From assembly GCA_037176885.1 (NCBI GenBank), contig JAWWNJ010000006.1, forward strand, positions 2,666,001-2,730,000: a DNA stretch of 64,000 nucleotides, read 5' to 3'. Within the stretch, counting starts at the first letter, position 1. Each line of letters opens with the position of its first letter. This DNA comes from Favolaschia claudopus (Eukaryota > Basidiomycota > Agaricomycetes > Agaricales > Mycenaceae). The notes below the pieces were generated by a model. The model ran no database searches. It saw only the letters and a program-made list of their open reading frames with translations, and had not been told where the DNA came from. Made by a program: the position numbers and the translations under genes. Positions 55,487-64,000 of this stretch are shown here, piece by piece.

Positions 55487-57664
55487 ATGCTCGCGTCTCC
55501 GCTCTATGCCTCCCCAGCTCCTTTCAACGCTGAAGGCGCCAAATACACGAAAGATATAGATTCCTTCAACAAGCTCCTCCCCCCTCCAATAGAATTCATA
55601 GAAGGGTCTTCCTCAGGAACGCTAGCTGTGCCAGAGGGAAAATACGAACCAATAAACGCCACCCCGAAAGCAGGAAAACCTGAGGTGCGTTCGAATACCT
55701 TCGAATCGCAGAAATCGTACCGAAAAACGACGAATCACAGCGACCGCGAAACAAGTCCCCTCCGCCATCGTCTAGCAAGGTCTCTGCGCCGACAGCTCCC
55801 TCTGGATCGAACGTAAAGGCGCCCCCGCTTCACACTGGCGTTATCGAAACAACTTGGCCCTTAGACTCTAAACCTGCGTCCGGTCTATACAACAGTGGCA
55901 ATACGTGTTTTCTGAATAGCGCTCTTCAATGCCTCATGCACACTCCACCACTTCTTCATATGCTGCTGCAACACGTCGAGTCGAAATGTGGGGTCTCTTG
56001 TTGTTACTCGCCACTTCTCCCAATAATTCACCTTATAGGTCGCGTAAAATCGGGAGTATTCTGTATGGCTTGTAGTCTACGCAAGGTAGCATCTCAAGCG
56101 CATGAAGGACGTAGTGCATTTGTACCTCAGGCCATCTCGGGAAAGCTACAATGTACGTGTCTTCGCTGGTCCATTGTCGGGTTCATGTAACGAATGCATC
56201 ATTAGTTATCGCTAAACATATGCGCAAAGGCAGACAAGAAGATTCACATGAATTCCTTCGATATGCTATCGACGCCCTTCAGAAGTCGTGCTTGGCTGGG
56301 CAGCCATCGTGAGCAAACCTTACTGCAACACTGTAGACAGACATGATCATAATCCCCTTTCAGGAAAATCGATCACTCATTGGCGGAGACGACTTGGGTA
56401 CACAAAATATTTGGTGGACGCTTGCGCTCTCGCGTTTCATGTCGCGAGTGTGGCCATAACAGCGACACCTTTGACAGTATTCTGGATCTCAGTCTTGACA
56501 TCCACAATATGACCGGCGTGAAAGCTGCCCTTCGCAAGTTTGTCCAGCCAGACACGTTGAAGGGTGCTGACAAGTACAAATGCGAAAAGTTTGTTTCGAT
56601 ACTTCTCTTCCTCTTCTGCATTCCATCTTATTCTTTGTAGGTGCAAGAAACCCGTCATTGCCGAGAAGCGCTTCACAGTACATGAAGCACCCATGGTTTT
56701 GACTGTACACCTCAAGCGTTTTACTCCTATGGGCCGGAAAATCACTTCGTACGTTGAATACGAGGAAGGACTGACCCTAGCTCCATATATGAGCGAAGGA
56801 CAGCACGGACCGACATATTCATTGTATGGTGTGATTTGCCACGCTGGAGGTGGTCCAAATTCCGGTCACTACTTCGCGTATGTGAAGGCGCGGTCGGGCA
56901 AATGGTGCCAAATGAATGATGAACTGGTGACACACGACAACAATAATCGTGCACCTGTCAACCTGAAGAACGCGTACATTCTCTTCTATCTGCGCAACAG
57001 GGGCCAGGGTCTCGACGCTGCAATCAATGCAGCGCCGCAGACGAACGGTGGTGGTGGTGGTGGTAGAAGTATTGTTGCGGGCATGAAGAAACGTCAGGTA
57101 CGCGATGACGATGAAGACATGGGCTCCAAGGTCGACAAGCCTTTCATTGGACCTCGATTACCTCCTTCCTCCTCTCCTGTCGCGAGCAGCAGCAGAACGG
57201 ATCCTCAGGCCGACGCCATTCGTAAGAAGATCGACGCTGCTCGTAACAGCAAAGCATTAGCTGGGCTTGGTGAATATGCCTCCGATAGCGAGGGCGAGGA
57301 GCCTGCCAAGTCGTCGCTTCCATCTCAGCCTCCCTCGTCTCAGCATGCTTCCTTGCCGCCTTCCTCCCCTCTTCCTCCCACCACGTCGTCCCCCGTCATC
57401 TCGCCTGTTACTGCCTCCACCTCCACCGCTACCGCCTCCTTCTCTTCACCCGCAACAGCCGTTTCAGCGGTAAATTTTTACGGGAATACGCCGAACAACA
57501 ACAAACGAAAACACCACGAGTCCTTTGGGAACGATCGCGACCGAGCTCCGAAGCGCTCGTCCCTCGGCGCGAGTCTGAACCCGTTTGGCAACAACCGACT
57601 CACCAGCGGGTCTCTTCCAAAACAGTATGGGAAACGTGGAAAGGGCAAGCCGCGCGGTATATAA
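55487..57664 (+). CDS. ubiquitin-specific protease, USP36/42-like
   Basis: Met 55487 (MLASPLYASPAPFNAEG) begins a peptidase C19 deubiquitinase. The Cys box GLYNSGNTCFLNSALQCLMHTPP, with the catalytic Cys codon at about 55906, follows an intron. Then come GVFCMACSLRKVASQAH, KGRQEDSHEFLRYAIDALQ and HKIFGGRLRSRVSCRECGHNSDTFDSILDLSLDI with CxxC zinc-binding residues. DKYKCEKCKKPVIAEKRFTV, joined over an intron, and MVLTVHLKRF follow. The His box GGPNSGHYFAYVKARSGKWCQMND and NAYILFYLR complete the fold at about 57000. A Ser/Pro-rich tail ends with a basic GKRGKGKPRGI. In USP36 relatives, a basic tail directs the enzyme to the nucleolus, which is inference here. Confidence 0.87.
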
Positions 57665-57820
57665 CTGAGAATGTTGTCGCGATGTCGGATGCGTATAGCG
57701 GACCCTCGTATCATTATTCTGCTTCCTGAGTTCAGATTTATCGTATTCTACGTTTTCTAGACGTAGTCAGCTTGCCCTTGGGGGCCGTGCCACAGATAAA
57801 AAGCCGTTTGTTGTGCACAT

Positions 57821-58192
57821 TACTGTAGATACTTGTACCGAGGCAACCGTCACGGTCACGGTGGGGTCGGTTGCGTTGCCCAAACCGCGGCGGGTCACGG
57901 TCACGGGCGGTCTGGTTGCCTCCAAAAAATCGTGACAGTTCAGAAAATATTCATTTTTCGCCCTATTTTGGCGCCATTTTTGCTGAAATCCTCGGAATTG
58001 TCGTTTCCAACTATTTCTGTCGCAGTCAGACTGTTCAAAGTCTGAATTTGCCCGAGATCATAGCCAATTTTCGCGTTCTCGGTTGCCCAAAATCCAACCG
58101 TCACGCTCACTGCCGCTCTGGTTGCGTTGCCGAAGGCGGGTCACGGTGTCACGGTGCCGGGGTCGGTTGCCTCGGTACAAGTATCTACAGTA
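57821..58192. mobile_element. MITE with perfect 29-bp terminal inverted repeats
   Basis: Bases 57821-57849 and 58164-58192 are exact reverse complements, beginning TACTGTAGATACTTGTACCG. If the outer TA on each side is a target duplication, the element is 57823-58190 (368 bp). Inside each end, GGTCACGG-type and GGTTGCGTTGCC motifs repeat in subterminal positions. There is no transposase frame. A TA duplication would fit Tc1/mariner-type mobilisation. It lies between the USP and PP2C genes. Confidence 0.8.
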
Positions 58193-58388
58193 GATCTTTG
58201 AGGACGGAGAACGGTTGACAAATAATTCGCCGGTTCGTGTTTTTGCCTTTTCTTTCACGGGCTTGAACTGGTTTACTCCTTTCAACGCATCTGCTCTTTG
58301 CTGGGACCAGCGCTCTCGTACTTGGATATTCCTGTCCTGCACTGTCGCGCAGCTACTGGCAAGGATTTTGTAGTCTCTCGAAACTTTG

Positions 58389-60370
58389 ATGCTCCGACGC
58401 GCCTGGAAACCTGCGCTGGTCGTCTCTGTGCCTGCACTAGGCTATCTGTACTACACCTCTCGGGAACAGTCCTTCGAGCTCCCCGTACGGCTACGGGGAC
58501 CAGACGGCAAGGCGACAATGTCCACACGGACGATTCCGCTACTTTCTATGGCTGCTGTCGATGCGCGGATTCGCGAAAAGGCTACGGCGAATACGGTGAC
58601 GAGGCCGGGCATTGTGTGGCACCATACTACGGGTATGTAATGTATCATGCTGTCGTTGGAGCAAGGCGAAAGTGGCTCAGGCGACGTGACTTGCAGCTTC
58701 TGTGAACGCGAACGACCCAATTGAAGATGCGACTGCTAACCAGGTCATTCGTCGGGACGAGGGCGATGGTGACCTTCTTTTCTTCGCTGTTATGGACGGA
58801 CATGGCGGGTTTCATACTTCCCAGGTTCGTTTGTCTCCTCTCATTTCTTTGTCTTTTCTCTGATACAAATTTGCATGCTAGTAGCTTCTTTCACGCGTCC
58901 TCATCAACGCCGTCGTACTAGAGCTCTCTTCCCTGAATAAACCCCCCGCATCCTCGGCATGGTTCGATAGCATCAAAGGCGCTATATGGGGCGTGTCGAA
59001 CGCGTCTGTCGGCAACAATAAATCAGGCGACAATGTCGACATTCACATCAGCCCCGACGCCCAATCTCCTCTGTCCCTTCCACGCAAAGCCGACGCAACC
59101 CCTCTCCTCGTCGCGCGCGCAATCCAAACTGCCTTCACCTCCCTCGACACCGAGCTCATCGCCGCGCCCCTACGCGTCCTCGCCTCCGCCCTCGACGCCA
59201 AAGACACCACCAGCAAAAACGTAGAAATCCCGGATCTGAGCAAACACCCGCTGGCGCTGCCGGCGATGTTGCCGGCCATGTCGGGGAGCTGTGCGTTGCT
59301 TGCGATGTTTGATACGGCGCATCGGGATTTGTATGTGGCGTGTGTGGGGGATAGTCGCGCTGTGGCGGGGATTTGGGAGCCTGAGGAGGGGGAGGAGGGG
59401 AAGGGAAGTTGGCGGGTGGAGGTGTTGACTGAGGATCAGACGGGGAGGAATCCGGCAGAGGTCAAGCGGTGGGTTGATATATTTCACTTGGCTGCTTTCT
59501 TGGAGCTCAGTCTCTCTGTCTCTCAGGATACAGAGTGAACATCCGTCATCCGAAGCCGGCGACGTTATCCGCAATGGTCGAATTCTGGGCGGTCTTGAGC
59601 CATCGCGTGCGTTTGGCGATGCACGGTACAAGTGGTCTCGCGCTTTACAACAAACGTACTTATTTTCCCTTTCCCTCACTGAAGCAAAACTAACACTGTT
59701 TTCTTTTTCCTCATACAAAAGTCTGGCCCGCGCCTTCCTGGTAGGCAATGACCTTGCTCTACGCTCGCCCTCAACGTCGCAAACCCCTCCATACGTGATT
59801 GCACGTCCAGTAGTCACGCATCGCGTGCTCAATCTCCCGACGAACGATGGTAGCTTGGCGTCGAAGGGCAAGCCCGCATTAAGGTTTGTGGTACTCGCGA
59901 CAGATGGGCTGTGGGATGAATTGAGGTTGGTTTGCCTATACAATCCGCCGATACTGTCTATGACTCAAAATCTCTTCTCCAGCTCAGAGGACGTCGTCCG
60001 ACTCGTCGGCGGACACCTTGCCGGGCTCTCGGGCACTGTAAAGAAAACGCAACTCGCGACCCTAGTCCCCACCACCACAGGCACGGACGCGGTCGAGGGG
60101 AAAGTAGCGCGGCGACAGCGCACTCCCGCGGAAGCGGAAGCGGAAGGCGCATGGGCGTTCGTCGATGAGAATCCGTCGGCGCATTTGATTCGGAATGCTT
60201 TTGGTGGGGCGAATACGGGTGTGTTGAGGCGTTTGTTGAGTATTCCGGAGCCGTTGGCGAGGAGGCATAGGGACGATGTGTCGGTTACTGTTGTTTGGTG
60301 GGAGGAGGGGAAGGGGCCGGAGGTTGCGTCGGTGAGTGTTGGGAAGGAGGAGGTGAAGGCGAAGTTGTAA
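58389..60370 (+). CDS. PP2C-type protein phosphatase, Ptc5/PDP-like
   Basis: Met 58389 begins MLRRAWKPALVVSVPALGYLYY, a basic plus hydrophobic start compatible with mitochondrial targeting and a membrane anchor. Next come RPGIVWHHTT, NANDPIEDATANQVI and the metal-binding LLFFAVMDGHGGFHTSQ. The long middle exon contains SGSCALLAMFDTAHRDLYVACVGDSRAV and VLTEDQTGRNPAEVKR. Later exons carry GGLEPSRAFGDARYKW, FVVLATDGLWDEL with the metal-binding Asp, and RRHRDDVSVTVVWW near the end at 60370. These are the standard PP2C motifs. Relatives dephosphorylate mitochondrial pyruvate dehydrogenase in yeast; that role is inferred here. About five introns. Confidence 0.87.
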
Positions 60371-61393
60371 GTTAGGGTGGGTGATAGGTATGTTGCAAAT
60401 AATTTTATCTGTCTATTGATATCGAAACATGAGCCCAATACATTCGTGATACTAGGGTCTGGTGTGTAGGCTGTAACCAAAACAAGCTAGCTAACGATCC
60501 AGTGGAAGGGGCAGACAGCTTTCTCAGACGGACGGCGTTCTGAGAAGGGAGGAGAACCCTGAACACGGCAATTCATCCCGTCTTCGAAGCGATTGAAGCG
60601 CCTGAAGCGCCAGTTTCCCTATATTTACCTGGATGTCCTCGTGTGCGAGACATCCACGGCTTGCTGAGCAGCTATTCTAGACGAGAACAACACAGAAACC
60701 ATTTAGTTTATAGGCTCCCTTGAGTTATAGTTGTGACGGGTCATCAGCGCTGGAAACCATTCATGGTGCCGAGGATAACAGACAGCTTTCTTGGGGGAGA
60801 AATCGAAGTCCAGAAGACGATTTAATCATGCCGACCAGCGATTGTCCTTCAGTTCCTTGTCCAAGCAGGAGCGCAGAGTATTCGGGCCGCTGGCGCTTGT
60901 CCATTCCTCCTCGTTTCCCTGTGGGATTTGATGCATTTAACGTAGACGAAGCGAGCACGAGCCCTAGTTCTTGGTGTCGCCAGAAGAGTTCTCGTGCAAG
61001 GCGCGGTAAAGGGCTGGAGACCGGGATCGAGTCATCGTGCACTTCGGACCGAGCCGCGGGTGTGTCGGTTCGGAGATAGAGGGATGCGGAGACCGAGGAA
61101 CGTGGAACGTGGAACAGCGGGATATATGTGGACGTTGTGGGCGTTCGGGTGGTGGAGGAAGACAAAAAGAGACAAAAACCAGGACGTGTGGGACAAATCG
61201 ATGGTGTCCAGGACAAGTGACGTAAATGGCTTCGGCAAAGACAATGAAAGAGAATCCAAAAGAATGTGTCACACGTCACACTCAACTTCTCTTAAAACGT
61301 CCAGTCGCGACTTGCACAACACCACCGCCCACAACCACCCATAAACCCCTTGTAACCTCTTGTATCTCACCCCACTGCATTCTGCTCGGTTGC
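60371..61393. other. long intergenic region, no gene seen
   Basis: About 1 kb. A plus frame at 60720-61079 and an overlapping minus frame at 60761-61285 look like chance open frames, with no domain and no matching splice context. It probably holds the PP2C 3' UTR and a long 5' region of the next gene. Confidence 0.45.
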
Positions 61394-62716
61394 ATGAACA
61401 ACGAATCCCAATCCCAACCAACTCCCAGCCAACCCTCTTCATCCCAGGTCCAGCTCGAGGATCTTCAAGTTGACCTCCCAGACCCAGACCCGAATCCAAC
61501 TCCCCAGGAACTTGCAAAGTACGGAATCAAAGTTCGCGACTTTGGCTATGAGAGCACCCTCCCTCCCGTCCGATCCGTGAAAGGGCCGCAAAGAAAGTAC
61601 ATTCCGGAAAAGCAGATCCAACCTGGTCCCGAATACCTTCAGCAGTCGGGCAATAATGCCACCGCGTCAGGCTCTGGCTCATCCAGGCCATCCAGTAAAC
61701 CTCGGCCACTCAAACGCCATCTACCCGATGGAACCGAAGTCGACACGGATACTGAATACGTTATGGGTGTACCCCGTCACCGCGCCCGTCCTCGACTATC
61801 GCCGCCCGAGAACGACGCGGAACGCCCGCGTAAACTACGGCGAACGGAGACAGCCGCCGTAGACCAGGCGTCGCTCCTAACGCGGAGGGAGAACGCCCTG
61901 AGCCCAGAAGCTGAGGCTGCTCTTCGCGCCGCAGCCGCCGAGGCGATTGGAGGATCTCAGCCGTCTTCTGGATGTTCCCAGTCGCAGGGGTACTCGCAGC
62001 ATTCGTACGCGTATTATTCACAACAATCGGGGGAGGACGTTCCAACGCCGCCTCTCACTCCCAACGGTTCCCTTCAATGGAACCCCGATTCTCCTCTGGT
62101 CCCAACGGAACCTGCTTCTGAGGACTGCTCGAGGACCTTTATTCGCACCCCTTCACCTCCCCCGTCGCCTTCTCCCGCCCCCCGCCGTATTTCGCCTCTG
62201 CCTCGACGCGAGGGTACCATGTTGCGGCGCGAAGGCACCATGCTACACCGTGAGGGTACCATGTTGCAGCGAGGAGACACCATGTTGGTGGACGAGTCGG
62301 CATTCCCTTTGTCCGAGTCAGAACACTGTATGCTTGTCGACCCACGACCTGCACCTGCATCGACGACAAGCACTCCCACCCCGCCTGGAGGCACCCCACA
62401 CACGCCCACGGCGGTCACACCACCTACGCCGACCACCCCGCCCCCAAACCCCCGCACGCACTCAGGCTCCAGCCCCCTCGCGCGCTCCTTCTCCTCGCTG
62501 TCGACCCTCTCCTCCCCGCCGCCGAGTCAGACGATGTTGCCCCCGCCGCGACCGCGCACGCCGACGCCGCCCCCACCGCCGCCTCGGTACCAGCTTCGGA
62601 GACGCGCGAATGTCGCAGCGCCTCCGCCATCGCCGGTCCGCTCTCCACGGCCCCGGGGACGGCCCCCGCCTCCGAGGAGAGAAGAGAGTCTCCCGAGTTT
62701 GGTGATTCAGTCGTAG
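61394..62716 (+). CDS. proline-rich hypothetical protein with short tandem repeat
   Basis: The frame is open from 61226, but I prefer Met 61394 (MNNESQSQPTPSQ), after which composition becomes protein-like; the codons before it read as low-complexity leader. It encodes 440 residues in one exon. Low-complexity Pro, Ser and Thr dominate, with a moderately conserved-looking N-terminal part (DPNPTPQELAKYGIKVRDFGYESTLPPV) and a basic RPRKLRRTE motif. A tandem repeat RREGTML-RREGTML-HREGTML-QRGDTML lies at about 62209-62286. The C-terminus has polyproline and RPRGRPPPPRRE (AT-hook-like). No family recognised; possibly nuclear. Confidence 0.55.
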   Translation: MNNESQSQPTPSQPSSSQVQLEDLQVDLPDPDPNPTPQELAKYGIKVRDFGYESTLPPVRSVKGPQRKYIPEKQIQPGPEYLQQSGNNATASGSGSSRPSSKPRPLKRHLPDGTEVDTDTEYVMGVPRHRARPRLSPPENDAERPRKLRRTETAAVDQASLLTRRENALSPEAEAALRAAAAEAIGGSQPSSGCSQSQGYSQHSYAYYSQQSGEDVPTPPLTPNGSLQWNPDSPLVPTEPASEDCSRTFIRTPSPPPSPSPAPRRISPLPRREGTMLRREGTMLHREGTMLQRGDTMLVDESAFPLSESEHCMLVDPRPAPASTTSTPTPPGGTPHTPTAVTPPTPTTPPPNPRTHSGSSPLARSFSSLSTLSSPPPSQTMLPPPRPRTPTPPPPPPRYQLRRRANVAAPPPSPVRSPRPRGRPPPPRREESLPSLVIQS

Positions 62717-64000
62717 GCTGGCTATCACCCGCTGTCCTCGGTCTGTTCTCGCCTCGGTTGTATCACTGCATGGGTTGTTCGGGTTATGGTTAACGCTTCG
62801 TTAAGGAAGCGAATGACTGATCTGTCTGTTTGTGTTTTTTCAAGTCAATGTATGTACGTCTGCTGCAATTGTATCGGTATGCCTTTAGCTGGTTCGGTGT
62901 ATGTTATGGGTTATGGCTGGCAGTCAAGTCAAGTCAATGTACTCTAGTAGCTAGATGTAAGTAAGTAGATTCAGAAGTTGAATTAATGGTCTGGTTGAAT
63001 TTTATGATGATACCTCTCTGTTCGGACCGGAGATGTACCTTACCAGCAACTTGGCAGAACTTGGCTGTACCGAATCAAGATGATCAACAAGACAAGTCGC
63101 GTCCGCATGGACCCATAGACGCCTATGGGTGAGAAATCGTCCACGGTCCTGAGAAATATTGATTCGACGAGATGTGACTCGGCTGGGTCTCAGGTTTGTG
63201 GGTTACCGCGCCACACAGAGAGGGAAAGTCTACAGCATGGTTCCTGAGGGTTTCGCATAAGGGAAAGGTCGGTCGGAGCTCAAGAAACTGCGATGTCTGA
63301 TTCGACTCGAGTCGCGACGCGAAAACTGGAAGGTGTGGGACAACTAGAGTTGTCAAGATGCAACTGAGGGAGACACTTCGAGCCGAGTCATCGTGTCGAG
63401 TCAGCAACATCGCGGTAGGTAGGTAGGTAGGTAGGTAGGATTACGCGGCCGGTCCGCACTGCGAACGCCGGGCCCAGGAAGTATCCCGATGTACAAAGCA
63501 AGTATCAAAACTACATCTTCGTCCCTGGACTCCCTCTAAACAACTGAACCAGGCGCATCGATCCCACGAGTAATAACCCATGCCCGACGGGAGAGCTCAG
63601 CCACCGAGAGGAAGCAAAAGAACCTAGAAAGATTCGTTAGTCAATTCTACTCAGCTTAGACTAGCATCGATTGAGGACAGTGAATGCATATCAAAACTTG
63701 TGGGGATGAAGACCAAGAATAAGTTAGTTCGAAATTTATCGGTCGTCTTCCTGTATGTGACAATATGCATGTGGGATGTGCGCTGAGCGGCTGAAGAGAT
63801 AAGTAGCGCTCTCGGGCGAATACTATACTCAGTGAGAGCACAACTCATATGTAAATGCGCTAGTCCTCGTGGATGCGTCAAAGCCATAGTAGCCTGACCA
63901 GCATATTCCGATTCCAGATTCTGTGTGCAGTGAAACTCTTTGCGCGAAGTCTAACAAGGGGACCAGTGCAGGCCTTCCGTGATGCGAGTCGCAATGGAGT
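62717..64000. other. terminal 1.3 kb, no gene seen
   Basis: No open frame here has a recognisable domain. It contains a GTAG tetranucleotide run at 63414-63440 and a TAATGG/ATGG-type 3' UTR-like stretch near 62850-63000. A gene may begin beyond the window. Confidence 0.45.
63414..63440. repeat. GGTA tetranucleotide microsatellite
   Basis: About six and a half units of GGTA in a row. Confidence 0.9.

Noticed and set aside
60761..61285. 174-codon minus-strand frame between PP2C and the proline-rich gene
   Set aside because: No domain, odd composition, overlapping frames on the other strand of similar length and no splice context.
63414..63440. Possible telomere-like or CRISPR-like repeat
   Set aside because: It is a plain tetranucleotide microsatellite with no spacers and no telomeric unit.

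Overview
The window looks like an ordinary gene-dense chromosome segment of a filamentous basidiomycete, most likely a mushroom-forming Agaricomycete. The support is indirect: nearly every gene has several short (about 45-60 bp) GT-AG introns, intergenic gaps are a few hundred bases, and the protein families are typical of that class (MATH/BTB and F-box proteins with serine-rich inserts, ENA-type Na+-ATPase, SNX-BAR Vps17, membrane-anchored GH17 and GH5 glucanases, a LINE with APE, RT and RNase H domains). No species is named. All functions are read from motifs without database searches, and exon limits are inferred from reading-frame continuity and splice signals.

Left part, 0.2-12 kb, all on the minus strand: a MATH-BTB protein, a membrane protein with a spermidine-synthase-like domain, a transferrin-receptor/glutamate-carboxypeptidase II-like M28 peptidase, and delta-1-pyrroline-5-carboxylate dehydrogenase (PUT2 type). 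Next come a divergent coiled-coil proline-rich protein (12-13.4 kb), a HAD-fold gene broken by a 380-bp exact tandem duplication (13.7-15.9 kb), PEX14, a convergent short-chain dehydrogenase, glycogen branching enzyme and an ENA P-type ATPase (22.6-26.4 kb).

Middle part, 26.4-40.1 kb, is the accessory region. A full-length LINE with two open reading frames and a 15-bp target-site duplication lies 76 bp behind the ENA stop codon. It is followed by an inverted and intact second copy of the HAD gene, plus a decayed 3' fragment of the coiled-coil gene that sits next to HAD in the first locus. A third, partial copy of that fragment lies at 39.4-40.0 kb in the same orientation as the second, so a flavin-containing monooxygenase gene is bracketed by direct repeats.

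Right part, 40-64 kb: retromer Vps17; a GH17 glucanase; a TMEM19/DUF92 membrane protein with tandem ACGCGT boxes upstream; a hypothetical membrane protein; a GH5 exo-beta-1,3-glucanase; an F-box protein; a C2H2 zinc-finger protein; a USP36-like deubiquitinase; a 368-bp MITE with perfect 29-bp terminal inverted repeats; a Ptc5-like PP2C phosphatase; and a proline-rich hypothetical protein. The last 1.3 kb has no gene that I can support.

The most unusual material is the HAD/coiled-coil segmental duplication (one copy with a lost nucleophile and a frame-breaking tandem repeat, one apparently intact, with a patch of near identity that suggests gene conversion), the intact LINE and the MITE. I saw no CRISPR arrays and no convincing tRNA or rRNA genes.
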